64,000 nt of DNA from Clostridium_X cadaveris (GTDB lineage: Bacteria; Bacillota; Clostridia; Clostridiales; Clostridiaceae). Shown piece after piece: positions 44,892-53,156 of the stretch (within the stretch, counting starts at the first letter, position 1; each line of letters begins with the position of its first letter). The translations under genes and the position numbers were made by a program. A model generated the notes under the pieces. It did no database searches, was not told where the DNA came from, and worked only from the letters and a program-made list of their open reading frames with translations. The stretch lies in NCBI RefSeq assembly GCF_039521325.1, contig NZ_BAAACD010000006.1; one strand, given 5' to 3'.

Positions 44892-45464
44892 CTACAGTGT
44901 TTCCATTGATTTTCTAAGCTTTTTCAGAAGCCTTTCTTTTAATCTGTAGCAGTACATATATGGTTTATTGTGAGTCTTTGAGTACTCTCTTATTCCTCCA
45001 TATCCACAAGAATATATCTCTATAAGAAAATCCCTTTCTTCTTCACTAAGATTTTTCATAAGATTTCTAATCATTCTTATATCTTCCTTTAACATACACT
45101 GTTCTTCTACATTGCAGTCGCCGGCTAATCGGTCTATGAGCTCATCCTCTCCTTCTTCATCATCTTGATAATTAAGGCTGAGACATATCCCCATATTTAT
45201 AGCCCTTGCTCTTTGGGTATAGAAGTAATTTTTCATGGCTGAATAAACATAACCTTCAACACTTTGATATTTCGATAAATCAATTTTTTTAATAGCTTTC
45301 AATATTACAATTATAGCAATCTGATGTATATCATCTTTATCACAGCCTGCTATATAGGTAGTTTTTACTATTTTATTTATCATCGGTCCAAAGTATTCTA
45401 AAATTTCCTCCCTAGCTTTTTCGTCACCTTCATTACTTTTTTTAATCAAAAGATGTAAGTCCAT
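44892..45464 (-). CDS. Sigma-70-family sigma factor
   Basis: A 190-residue protein with a region-2 pattern (EILEYFGPMINKIVKTTY, DIHQIAIIVILKAI, YVYSAMKNYFYTQRARA) and a region-4-like helical C-terminus (LSEEERDFLIEIYSCGYG, AYRLKERLLKKLRK-like end). It is smaller than the housekeeping sigma factor and may belong to the alternative group that includes clostridial TcdR/UviA-type factors, though I cannot show that. I start it at 45464, with GGGAGG before the ATG; the ATG at 45479 overlaps that site. No anti-sigma gene is adjacent. Confidence 0.8.
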   Translation of the reverse strand: MDLHLLIKKSNEGDEKAREEILEYFGPMINKIVKTTYIAGCDKDDIHQIAIIVILKAIKKIDLSKYQSVEGYVYSAMKNYFYTQRARAINMGICLSLNYQDDEEGEDELIDRLAGDCNVEEQCMLKEDIRMIRNLMKNLSEEERDFLIEIYSCGYGGIREYSKTHNKPYMYCYRLKERLLKKLRKSMETL

Positions 45465-45512
45465 TTTTAAACCTCCCATGTTGTTATAAGATTTTTAAGC
45501 CTTTAATACTAC

Positions 45513-45532
45513 GCATTACTAATCAGTAATGC
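45513..45532. promoter_or_regulatory. Palindrome upstream of the sigma factor gene
   Basis: GCATTACT and AGTAATGC arms with a 4-base centre, about 50 bp upstream of the sigma factor start. A regulator-binding site is plausible. Confidence 0.4.
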
Positions 45533-45721
45533 TATGTATTTTTTAGAAGTTTAATTTCATACTAAAAATATACTAATCTTACATTTAAGAATTAAAAATT
45601 ATATTTTTATAAATTTTCCTACCAATAATATATCCTTATTTCGTCATTTTAGTTCTTGCTTTCCTATAATATATATATTTATTTATAATAGTTCACATTT
45701 TTCTAACTTTTAATAACTTTT

Positions 45722-45749
45722 TTGTAACCACTTACTAAATATTTATGAT
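45722..45749 (+). promoter_or_regulatory. Possible promoter of the LCP gene
   Basis: TTGTAA (45722-45727) and TATGAT (45744-45749), 16 bp apart, about 55 bp upstream of the ATG. Confidence 0.5.
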
Positions 45750-45802
45750 AAGATTACTTCTGTACAATTTTACATACACTTATTATTAGGGGGTATTTTT
45801 CA

Positions 45803-46852
45803 ATGAAAGAAGATCCAAAACATAAAAAAACAAAAAAATCCAATTCTAAATTTAAAAAAAAATATAAAAAACGTCGAATTTTCTTTGTTATATCACTTCT
45901 TCTATTATTTATTGTAGGTATTATCGGATTTTATGTTACAAATAAATTAGGAAAACTTAATAAGGACTCCTCCATTTCAGTATCAAAAGAAGACCTCGGT
46001 ATAGATAAAGCTACTGAAGATACCTTGAATTCCTTTAGTTCTTCTGATGATGTTGTCAATATAGCACTATTTGGTCTTGATCAAAGAACTGAAGATGAAC
46101 CTTGCCGTTCTGATGCTATAATTGTGCTTTCAGTAGACACAGCTCATAAAAAATTAAAATTAACTTCTATAATGAGAGACAGCTATGTTAATATAGACGG
46201 ACATGGCAAAGATAAGTTAAATCACGCCTACGCTTACGGCGGTCCTCAACTTGCTATAAAAACTCTAAACCAGAATTTTAAGCTTAATATAACAGATTAT
46301 GTTTCTATAAATTTCTTCGAATTGGAGAAACTAATTGATGATTTAGGTGGTGTAGTTATTGACATTAAACCGGCAGAAGTACCTTTTATCAATGATCATA
46401 TGAAGGAAGTTGCTTCTTTAACTCAAACTCCAGTAACGCCGCTAAAAAATTCAGGCAGCCAAAATTTAAATGGTCGTCAAGCATTAGCCTATTCTAGGAT
46501 AAGGTATCAAGGTAATGGAGATTATGAGAGAACCGACAGACAGCGAAAAGTTCTAGAAGCTATTATGCATAAAGTTTTAAACAGCAATGTATCACAATAC
46601 CCCGCATTACTAGACAAATTAGGACCTCATGTAACTACTAGCTTATCTAATATGGAAATCCTGTCTCTTGGAACTTCCGTAGTTACTAGCGGTACTACCA
46701 ACATAGAACAGGTACGTTTTCCTTATGACGGATATTTTAATGACAGCGGAAAAATGATAGGTGAAGTTTGGTATCTTCCATATGATTTAGATGAAACTTC
46801 AAATCAAATTCATGAATACATTTATAACGATAATCTTCCTAAATCTAAATAA
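45803..46852 (+). CDS. LytR-CpsA-Psr (LCP) family phosphotransferase
   Basis: A 349-residue protein with a very basic N-terminus (KKSNSKFKKKYKKRR), one transmembrane helix at about 31-52 and an extracellular LCP domain. Motifs are NIALFGLDQR, IMRDSYVNI, KLNHAYAYGG, LIDDLGGV and YSRIRYQGNGDYERTDRQRK. It attaches lipid-linked wall polymers to peptidoglycan. AGGGGG precedes the ATG. It is the second LCP gene in the window and is separated from the first by the whole capsule locus, so the two may serve different polymers. Confidence 0.92.
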   Translation: MKEDPKHKKTKKSNSKFKKKYKKRRIFFVISLLLLFIVGIIGFYVTNKLGKLNKDSSISVSKEDLGIDKATEDTLNSFSSSDDVVNIALFGLDQRTEDEPCRSDAIIVLSVDTAHKKLKLTSIMRDSYVNIDGHGKDKLNHAYAYGGPQLAIKTLNQNFKLNITDYVSINFFELEKLIDDLGGVVIDIKPAEVPFINDHMKEVASLTQTPVTPLKNSGSQNLNGRQALAYSRIRYQGNGDYERTDRQRKVLEAIMHKVLNSNVSQYPALLDKLGPHVTTSLSNMEILSLGTSVVTSGTTNIEQVRFPYDGYFNDSGKMIGEVWYLPYDLDETSNQIHEYIYNDNLPKSK

Positions 46853-46859
46853 ATTTTTC

Positions 46860-46888
46860 TTGACCATATATAGAAATCAATATATAAT
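46860..46888 (+). promoter_or_regulatory. Sigma-A-type promoter of the selenoprotein gene
   Basis: TTGACC (46860-46865), 17-bp spacer, consensus TATAAT (46883-46888). Downstream, TACCCC/GGGGTA (46898-46912) forms a small inverted repeat before the GGAGGTG ribosome binding site. Confidence 0.75.
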
Positions 46889-46925
46889 TATCTTAGATAC
46901 CCCCCAGGGGTAATGGAGGTGTGTT

Positions 46926-47216
46926 ATGAATATAAAATTTAAAGACGGTACTACTGAAATTTTAAAATCTGAGTTAAACAAAAAAGGTAAAAGCGCAGTT
47001 AGAATAGTTATACAAGGCATAGGCTGAGGAGGCCCAAAGCTTGGTCTTGTTCTGGATGAACAAAAAAATGACGATATGGTATTCGAAGCTAATGGTTTGA
47101 AAGTTGTAGCCGAAAATGATCTTTCTCCAATGCTATCAAACGCTTTGATAAGTCATCACAAGGGTCTATTTGGAAATAGTTTTAGAGTAAGCAGCGATGC
47201 CTCATCTAATTGCTAA
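46926..47216 (+). CDS. HesB/IscA-like selenoprotein with in-frame TGA (Sec34)
   Basis: A 96-residue reading frame that runs through one TGA at 47025-47027. The translation is MNIKFKDGTTEILKSELNKK..., IQGIG-Sec-GGPKLGLVLDE, and ends in Asn-Cys. It follows the HesB/IscA plan, where the residue at the TGA is the conserved cysteine that binds iron or iron-sulfur clusters. HesB-like selenoproteins with this GxG-U-GGP arrangement are known. GGAGGTG precedes the ATG, a consensus promoter lies upstream and a perfect terminator downstream. A hairpin after the TGA fits a bacterial SECIS element. Ordinary gene callers would split or miss it. Function in redox or iron-sulfur chemistry is inferred. Confidence 0.88.
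47047..47063 (+). promoter_or_regulatory. Candidate SECIS hairpin
   Basis: Perfect 6-bp stem TTGTTC/GAACAA with loop TGGAT, starting its loop 25 bases after the TGA. The loop has G at position 2, and the spacing falls within that reported for bacterial SECIS elements. Confidence 0.65.
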
Positions 47217-47229
47217 AAATTTAAAAATA

Positions 47230-47258
47230 AAAACCGAGGTGTACACCTCGGTTTTTAT
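47230..47258 (+). terminator. Terminator after the selenoprotein gene
   Basis: Perfect hairpin AAACCGAGGTG/CACCTCGGTTT followed by a T-run, 14 bp beyond the TAA. Confidence 0.95.
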
Positions 47259-47384
47259 TTTTATGAGTGAAGAGTTACAAGCTTTCTGTGATTTATATCC
47301 CAAAAATATTTAAACGTGAACAAGGGCTTATGCCTCAGCAAAGCCCTATTTTGCTATACTATTTTAAATACTTCTTAAATCTCT

Positions 47385-47528
47385 TCACTTCTTCTGAGTC
47401 ATCACTTGAGTAAGTGCATTTATACTGGATGTCAACGCTTCAAGTTTTCCTTCTATTCTTGTTAAGAGATATATGGAAACAACTATAGGAAACCCTAAAT
47501 TTGCAATACTTCCAATTAGACTCTCCAC
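47385..47528 (-). CDS. YvrJ-family small protein
   Basis: A 47-residue ORF with a GTG start at 47528, six bases after AGGGGGTG; a GTG at 47537 would add three residues. The sequence (MESLIGSIANLGFPIVVSIY, LLTRIEGKLEAL) fits the YvrJ family: one membrane helix with the GFP motif, followed by an amphipathic LLTRIE segment. The function of the family is unknown; related small proteins occur near membrane or holin-like genes. It is downstream of, and on the same strand as, the DUF1836 gene. Confidence 0.75.
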   Translation of the reverse strand: MESLIGSIANLGFPIVVSIYLLTRIEGKLEALTSSINALTQVMTQKK

Positions 47529-47629
47529 ATTCTTCACCCCCTATGGGGTATTAACTAAAAACTTTAAAAGTTTATCTATAATATAAAGAAATTTTTCATT
47601 CTTTTTAGAAAAATTTTCTTGGGACCCTT

Positions 47630-48229
47630 CTATAACTCTTCTTCATGGTACTCTGTAACTATCTGTTGTACCAATTTCTTTATTACACTGGCTTGGGCAA
47701 TTAAAGACATAACTATAAGGAAAGTCCTAATTCTCTCTTCATCTGTTTCTTCAAGATTCAGATCATCTGTTATATCATCTAACATGTTATTATCAAAAAG
47801 AGGCGTTCTTAAAAATGCATCAAAACTATTTTTTTGAATATCAGCAAAAACTTTGTAAGCCTTTTCCCATGAGATTATATCATCACTTCTATCATTTATA
47901 TTATTAAACGCTAATCTAAATACCTTTTTAATTTCCTCTGCAGTAAGTAAAGGTCTCATATAGCTTAGTAAAACCAATTGAACAAGATGTAATTTTGTAT
48001 ATCCTCTTTTCTTTCCGTCCTCTGGTTTAGATATAACATCACTCTTTATATAATTCTGTACTATATTATTTGTATAGTTTTCATTTGTAAATTTGTCATT
48101 CAAGTAGTCTATAACTTGTGAAAGAAATAAATCATATTTTGGTAGATCTTCATAAGCTACCATACTGTTATGAGATAGCTCTTCTGCTAGTGACATAACA
48201 TAATCTATATTAAAATCATGTTTTTCCAT
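47630..48229 (-). CDS. DUF1836-family protein
   Basis: A 199-residue soluble protein matching the DUF1836 pattern: NYIKSDVISKPEDGKKRGYT, then LHLVQLVLLSYMRPLLTAEE with EIKKVF. The N-terminal part resembles a MerR-like winged helix, so DNA binding is possible, but the function is unknown. I start it at 48229, where AAGGAGGGG precedes the ATG; the longer frame to 48259 includes that site. It is a short unit with the YvrJ-type gene downstream. Confidence 0.82.
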   Translation of the reverse strand: MEKHDFNIDYVMSLAEELSHNSMVAYEDLPKYDLFLSQVIDYLNDKFTNENYTNNIVQNYIKSDVISKPEDGKKRGYTKLHLVQLVLLSYMRPLLTAEEIKKVFRLAFNNINDRSDDIISWEKAYKVFADIQKNSFDAFLRTPLFDNNMLDDITDDLNLEETDEERIRTFLIVMSLIAQASVIKKLVQQIVTEYHEEEL

Positions 48230-48453
48230 TAGGCCCCTCCTTAAAAATATTACTATCATCTTCTGTTGTTTATACTATATAATGTGATATCTTATATTAT
48301 ATACTATGCTAAAAAATATTACCATAGTATAAGTATTATTATAGTTTAATCACTCTTTCATTACAAGAAAATTTGTTTACATTTATTCCTAATCAACAAA
48401 ATTCTTAATTTAAATTCTAGTTATTTAATACTGTATATTAAAATTATTCACAC

Positions 48454-48571
48454 TAATCCACAGTTAGTCCACAAAACCTGTGTATTATAATCCTTTATTA
48501 GCATATTGTATTTATAGTTTTCCACATGGCATCTTCTTTGTCCACATTATCCACATTTTGTATGTGGATAA
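48454..48571. promoter_or_regulatory. DnaA-box cluster
   Basis: One perfect TTATCCACA at 48547-48555 and one perfect copy on the other strand at 48563-48571. Single-mismatch copies lie at 48454-48462, 48518-48526 and 48538-48546. Three boxes fall within 34 bp. The cluster is followed by about 300 bp of very AT-rich DNA and then abrB. Confidence 0.7.
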
Positions 48572-48891
48572 CTTGTTTAAATTTTTTAAATTTTTATTTA
48601 TTTGTAACCTCTATATTTTATAAAACATACTATATATTGAACAGAAAATATATTTTCCTATTAATGTATAAAAACCATAATATTGAGCAAAATAGAAAAT
48701 AGAAGTACAAATTCTAAATGTAAAATATCTTTCGACAATGAGATTTTACTTATCCATTAAATTACTATTTTATAGTGAATAATTTTTGTATCTATTCATT
48801 AAAATTTCATTTTTCTACTTTATTGTAAAATGATTCCTAAATATTCACTATAAATTAACCTTTTATTCTCATTTTATAATGTTAATTTATA

Positions 48892-48920
48892 TTGACATTA
48901 CAACAAATTGGTAGTATATT
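48892..48920 (+). promoter_or_regulatory. Sigma-A-type promoter of abrB
   Basis: Consensus TTGACA (48892-48897), 17-bp spacer, TATATT (48915-48920). Gives a leader of about 108 bases before the ATG. Confidence 0.78.
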
Positions 48921-49034
48921 ATCTATTGTATGGAAGTTAATAAGAATTTTGTAATTTCATTTCCAAAATTTTTTATTATTTTGACATTTATTTTACTTTT
49001 TTAATTGAAGTTAAAACAAGGAGGAACAAGTTTT

Positions 49035-49280
49035 ATGAAATCAACAGGTGTTGTAAGAAGAGTAGATGAATTAGGAAGAATCGTTATCCCAATAGAGTTA
49101 AGAAGAACTCTAGATATCGCTGAGAAAGATGCTTTAGAAATATATGTAGATGGAGAGCAAATCATATTAAAGAAATATGAGCCAGCTTGTATATTCTGCG
49201 GCGATGCTAAAGATGTTATTAACTACAGGGGTAAGAACATTTGTAAGAATTGCTTAAACGAAATAAAAACTGATAAGTAA
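49035..49280 (+). CDS. abrB: AbrB-family transition-state regulator with zinc-ribbon tail
   Basis: An 81-residue protein. Residues 1-50 form the AbrB swapped-hairpin DNA-binding domain (STGVVRRVDELGRIVIPIEL). The C-terminal part has paired cysteines, ACIFCGDAK and NICKNCLNE, that could bind zinc. I start it at 49035, after AAGGAGGAACAAG; a longer frame to 49005 includes that site. In clostridia such proteins control the transition from growth to solvent, toxin or spore formation. It has its own promoter and terminator, and lies beside rsmI and trmN6, an arrangement shared with other Firmicutes. Confidence 0.93.
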   Translation: MKSTGVVRRVDELGRIVIPIELRRTLDIAEKDALEIYVDGEQIILKKYEPACIFCGDAKDVINYRGKNICKNCLNEIKTDK

Positions 49281-49287
49281 TTAATAT

Positions 49288-49325
49288 AAATATGCTGTAT
49301 ATTCTTTATATAGCATATTTTTTAT
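49288..49325 (+). terminator. Terminator after abrB
   Basis: Hairpin AAATATGCT ... AGCATATTT followed by TTTT. The rest of the 404-bp gap 49281-49684 is AT-rich and holds only this and the rsmI terminator. Confidence 0.8.
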
Positions 49326-49663
49326 TCTTAAAATCTCTATTAAAATCCACTCTAGACATCTACAAATATAAATATGTAAATGTTTTTATTTTATCTATTT
49401 TTTCACCTATTATATTTTTTACCATTTCATTGTGTCAATGTATTTTTATGGTATTATTTTTTCTTATATCTATCTTTTCAAATCTAATTTTTACCATTTT
49501 AATTTTCCAATTTTATTTTACTTGTAATTTTGCCCATTTTTTTCACTTGATTTTATTTGTCAAGATTCAATTATTTTACATTTATTAAAATTCTATGTAT
49601 TTTATAGGATTTTTAACCTGTATTTATTTCTAATATAGTAAAGTAAAATCCTCTCTTTTACAG

Positions 49664-49702
49664 ATAAAAAAAAGCATACTACTTTTACAATATAGTATGC
49701 TT
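49664..49702 (-). terminator. Terminator overlapping the rsmI stop codon
   Basis: Stem AAGCATACTA/TAGTATGCTT followed by eight T on the minus strand. The upstream arm lies within the last codons of rsmI. Confidence 0.9.
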
Positions 49703-50521
49703 ATAAACTTCTGATTTTGGAAGACCTCTATCTTTTGCTACTTTTTTGATAGCTTCTTTCTTATTATAACCTTCTTCCATATATCTTTCTATATGCTCGC
49801 CAATAGTAAGATCTTTCCAAACAGCTTCTTGTTCCGCTTTTATTTCTTCTAATGTCTTTCCTTCAATTAAAAGCACATATTCTCCTCTTGGTTCTAAAGT
49901 TTCATAGTGATTTATTATTTCCTCAAGAGTTCCTCTTATTATTTCTTCATGAAGCTTTGTAAGTTCTCTCGCAACTACCGCTCTTCTATTCCCTAAATGT
50001 TCTCTAAGAAAAGTTAATGTCACAATAAGCCTATGAGGAGCTTCGTAAAACACTAATGTTTCCTTTGAATTTTTAACTTCGTCTATTACAGGAATTCTCT
50101 CCTTATTTTCTCTAGGTAAGAATCCTCTAAATAAAAATTTAGTTGTATCTAATCCCGAATATACTAAAGCTGTTATTATTGCAGTTGCTCCAGGTAGCAC
50201 TTCAAAGTCAACATTTTCTTCTATACATCTTTTAACAATAACCTCACCTGGATCTGATATTCCTGGACTTCCCGCATCACTTACCACAGCAATATTATAA
50301 CCCTCTTGCGCCTTCCTTATAAGTTCTTCAGCTTTTGTTCCTTCATTATATTTATGATAGCTTACTAATGGTTTTTTGATATTAAAGTGATTTAATAATT
50401 TGAGACTCTGTCTCGTATCTTCAGCTGCTACTAAATCACAATTTTCTAAAACCTCCAACGCTCTCAATGTTATATCCTTTAAATTTCCTATAGGAGTAGG
50501 AACTAAATATATCTTTCCCAC
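49685..50521 (-). CDS. rsmI: 16S rRNA (cytidine1402-2'-O)-methyltransferase
   Basis: A 278-residue tetrapyrrole-methylase-fold enzyme with the RsmI signatures LVPTPIGNLKDITLRALEVL, AAEDTRQSLKLLNH, VSDAGSPGISDPG and FYEAPHRL. It methylates the ribose of C1402 in 16S rRNA using S-adenosylmethionine. It is full length, starts with MGKIYLVPTP after a GGA-type site, and follows trmN6 on the same strand. Confidence 0.95.
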   Translation of the reverse strand: MGKIYLVPTPIGNLKDITLRALEVLENCDLVAAEDTRQSLKLLNHFNIKKPLVSYHKYNEGTKAEELIRKAQEGYNIAVVSDAGSPGISDPGEVIVKRCIEENVDFEVLPGATAIITALVYSGLDTTKFLFRGFLPRENKERIPVIDEVKNSKETLVFYEAPHRLIVTLTFLREHLGNRRAVVARELTKLHEEIIRGTLEEIINHYETLEPRGEYVLLIEGKTLEEIKAEQEAVWKDLTIGEHIERYMEEGYNKKEAIKKVAKDRGLPKSEVYKHTIL

Positions 50522-50754
50522 TAAATATCATCCTTTCTTTATTTTAGTGAAGAGTTAATTAGTTAATAGTGAATAATTCAGGAGATTTCTTCTCCTGAAG
50601 TCGCAGAAATTATGAATTGACCGTTGTCATTAGGACAACATCGTGGAGCAACGCCCTCTAACTCACATAATTTTAGCTATTCCACACCTAACGTCTCTAC
50701 ACAACTCCTCACTATTTACCCTTAATCACCGACCGCAGATCTCCTCTCTCTTAA
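50522..50754. other. Compositionally odd spacer with several hairpins
   Basis: 233 bp between rsmI and trmN6 that is less AT-rich than its surroundings. Includes TTCAGGAGA/TCTCCTGAA (50577-50599) and GTTGTC/GACAAC (near 50625). The phrase agtgaagagttaattagtta at its left end recalls short segments near 47263 and 56909. May be a dispersed repeat element. Confidence 0.4.
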
Positions 50755-51489
50755 CTATCTCCCGTAAATCCTCTCAATCTCTTCTGAATACCTTCCATTT
50801 TCATCGTAGACATAAAGTGGATTATCCCACTTTAAAAACGCGCCTCCATCTCTCTGACCTTCTATAAGCACCATAGTTGGAGCTTTATCCTTATTGGGAT
50901 GAATCATTCTCACTCTTTTAGGCTCTATCTTGTATTTTCTCATTAGACAAAAAATATCTATTAGCCTTTCAGGTCTATGTATCATATAAAATCTACCATT
51001 ATCCTTTAGCAAAATTCTTGCTGCTGCTATAACATCTTCTAAATTACAGCATATTTCATGTCGTGCTATGGCTAGTGCATCCTCTGAATTCTTTATACCT
51101 GCTCCGCCTAGTTTATATGGGGGATTTACAGTAACAACATTAGCTTTTTCTATGGATTTTAAAAGCTTTTTATCTTTTAAATCACCATGTATGAAATTAA
51201 TTCTATGTTGCAGATTGTTAAGTTTTACTGATCGATCCGCCATTTCTACCATGTCCTTCTGTATTTCAAGACCTGTTATGTAATATGCTTCTGTTTTGCC
51301 TGCTATTATAAAAGGAATTATTCCTGTTCCCGTACACATGTCTATTACTCTAAACCCTTTTTTAACCTTAGCGAAGTTTGCTAAAAGTACAGCATCAACC
51401 CCAAATCTAAAGCCATATTTTTTTTGTATTATCTTTATACCATTTAGTTCTAAATCATCAAGGGATTCATCCTCTTTTAAAAAATCCAT
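50755..51489 (-). CDS. trmN6: tRNA1(Val) (adenine37-N6)-methyltransferase family
   Basis: A 244-residue class-I methyltransferase (YfiC/TrmN6-like). It begins MDFLKEDESLDDLELNGIKI, has KKYGFRFGVDAVLLANFA, the SAM loop DMCTGTGIIPFI, and the N6-adenine-type catalytic NPPYKLGG. It starts at 51489, where GGAGG precedes the ATG, rather than at the upstream ATGs. It is upstream of rsmI, the usual arrangement in Firmicutes. Confidence 0.92.
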   Translation of the reverse strand: MDFLKEDESLDDLELNGIKIIQKKYGFRFGVDAVLLANFAKVKKGFRVIDMCTGTGIIPFIIAGKTEAYYITGLEIQKDMVEMADRSVKLNNLQHRINFIHGDLKDKKLLKSIEKANVVTVNPPYKLGGAGIKNSEDALAIARHEICCNLEDVIAAARILLKDNGRFYMIHRPERLIDIFCLMRKYKIEPKRVRMIHPNKDKAPTMVLIEGQRDGGAFLKWDNPLYVYDENGRYSEEIERIYGR

Positions 51490-51573
51490 ATTATCCTCCA
51501 GCTTGTTTTCCATCATTACCATAAGACTTATCATTAGTATTATATCCTATATGATACCTCTTTAAAAGATTAA

Positions 51574-51616
51574 AGGTGGCATCATAAAACTAATAAATCA
51601 GTTTATGACACCACCT
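51574..51616. terminator. Terminator after the NlpC/P60 gene
   Basis: A 16-bp stem with one mismatch, AGGTGGCATCATAAAC / GTTTATGACACCACCT, between the NlpC/P60 stop and the trmN6 region. Confidence 0.88.
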
Positions 51617-51626
51617 AAATTTCAAA

Positions 51627-52874
51627 TTATCCTATTATTCTTCTAAATGTCTTTGTATCCGTTCTTCCACCTAACGAACTTATCTTTACAACATCACCAG
51701 TTCTTGGCGCATGAATATATTGTCCTCCACCAATGTATATTCCAACATGGTGAGGTGAACTTGGACTTCCAAAGAACACCAAATCCCCAGCTCTAGCTTC
51801 TGAATATGATACAGATCTTCCTTCATTAACTTGAGTATAGGTTGTCCTGCTTAAGCTTATACCTGCTTTTCCAAATACATATTGAGTATATCCTGAACAG
51901 TCGAAAGTGTTAGGTCCTGTTGCTCCATATACATATGGTTTTCCTTGTAAACTATATGCTATAGACATAACTTGGTTAACTTTTTCTGAAGCATTTCCTG
52001 TCCAAGTAGAACCACTACCACCTCTATCAGCATTAGCTTCTTGAGCTTTTATTCTTTCAACTTTAGTTTTAGCCTTTTCAATTAAATCTACAACTTCACT
52101 ATCTATAACTTTTATTTGCTTTCTAATTTCTCTTAGAGCAGTTATAGCATTGTTTAGTGCATCTTTTGAACTGTTTGGATCATTTACTACATCTTTTAAA
52201 TATCCTATCATAAGTCTTTCATTTGCACCTAAGTCAACAGCTATGCTCTTTTTAACAGCTTCTGCTTCTGCAACTAATGGCTCTTGAGCTGCTTTCTTTT
52301 CTTCAAAACTCTTAAGCTCTTCATTTAAAGTTACCTTTAACTCTTGAATCTTATTGATATCTCCATTTAAAGATTCTTGCTTTTCTTTTATTTCATTTTG
52401 ACCCTCAACAACCTTGTCCATCATTTCTTTATCTAAACTCATGATTTTTGAAGTTGCCTGTAGGTTTGATATTAAATCTGAAAAACTAGAAGAATTAAAA
52501 ATAACGTCAATGTAGCCTGGAGTTCCATTCTTGTATATGGCTCTCATTCTCTTTCCGTATAACTCTTGTTGTTCATCAAGTTGTTTTTGTAAAGCTGCCA
52601 TTTCATCATGAAGCTCATCTATTTTCTTTTCAATATTCTTTATTTCATTATTCTTTTCATCTATATTTCCTTGAATTCTCTCGCATTGTCCTTGAAGATT
52701 TTGAAGCTTAGCTTCTAATTCATTATACTTTGCTTCTGCATCACTATATTTTGATTGTTGTTGTTCTATCTCTTGTCTCTTCTCATTAGAAATGTTTGGC
52801 ACTGCTGAAGCTATTACGCCTGTTTGCACTATCATCATAGTTGCTATGACTGCCGCTAACATTCTTTTTTTCAT
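51627..52874 (-). CDS. Secreted NlpC/P60 peptidoglycan endopeptidase with coiled-coil (PcsB-like)
   Basis: A 415-residue protein. Signal peptide at 1-25 (MKKRMLAAVIATMMIVQTGV), a long coiled coil at about 30-265, a Gly/Ser linker, and a C-terminal NlpC/P60 domain with catalytic Cys in FDCSGYTQYV, His in HHVGIYIG and the third residue in HAPRTGD. It cleaves the gamma-D-Glu-diamino acid bond of wall peptides, and the coiled coil is of the type controlled by FtsEX. I start it at 52874, where AGAGGTGG precedes the ATG. It has its own terminator and is divergent from the chemoreceptor gene. Confidence 0.92.
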   Translation of the reverse strand: MKKRMLAAVIATMMIVQTGVIASAVPNISNEKRQEIEQQQSKYSDAEAKYNELEAKLQNLQGQCERIQGNIDEKNNEIKNIEKKIDELHDEMAALQKQLDEQQELYGKRMRAIYKNGTPGYIDVIFNSSSFSDLISNLQATSKIMSLDKEMMDKVVEGQNEIKEKQESLNGDINKIQELKVTLNEELKSFEEKKAAQEPLVAEAEAVKKSIAVDLGANERLMIGYLKDVVNDPNSSKDALNNAITALREIRKQIKVIDSEVVDLIEKAKTKVERIKAQEANADRGGSGSTWTGNASEKVNQVMSIAYSLQGKPYVYGATGPNTFDCSGYTQYVFGKAGISLSRTTYTQVNEGRSVSYSEARAGDLVFFGSPSSPHHVGIYIGGGQYIHAPRTGDVVKISSLGGRTDTKTFRRIIG

Positions 52875-53156
52875 TACATCCACCTCTACCTATAGATTTG
52901 AGCTCTCCCCAGAGTCTCTTTGTTACTCTCTTGTAACTATTATAACATTAATCATTAAACATTTACAATGTTAATCTGTGCCATAATACGATTTTTTGTA
53001 ATACTTCTGTAAACAATCTTTAAACATTTCTTATATATTTATTTTTATATGGTTTTATTTTCTATTAGCTTCTATTCATACCAATCATCTGTAGTATAAT
53101 ATGAATGTAAATTAACTACATTTTTATTTTATATTTGTTTTTAGGGGGAAGAGTTT

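Larger units (their letters stand above)
45465..45802. other. Divergent intergenic region, 338 bp
   Basis: Separates the sigma factor gene (leftward) from the LCP gene (rightward). It holds an operator-like palindrome at 45513 and a promoter for the LCP gene at 45722, listed separately. The rest is AT-rich without recognised features. Confidence 0.6.
48230..49034. other. 805-bp AT-rich intergenic region upstream of abrB
   Basis: Contains a DnaA-box cluster (48454-48571) and the abrB promoter (48892), both listed separately. The DNA from 48580 to 48890 is unusually AT-rich, with no ORF or RNA motif that I can recognise. Confidence 0.7.

Noticed and set aside
46926..47024. Short 33-residue ORF ending at TGA, i.e. 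a broken hesB gene
   Set aside because: The frame continues with family-typical sequence, the TGA sits at the conserved Cys position, and a SECIS-like hairpin follows. Selenocysteine is the simpler reading.
48454..49034. Chromosomal replication origin
   Set aside because: DnaA boxes and an AT-rich stretch are present, but no dnaA, dnaN, rpmH or gidA is adjacent. A regulatory DnaA-box cluster fits better.
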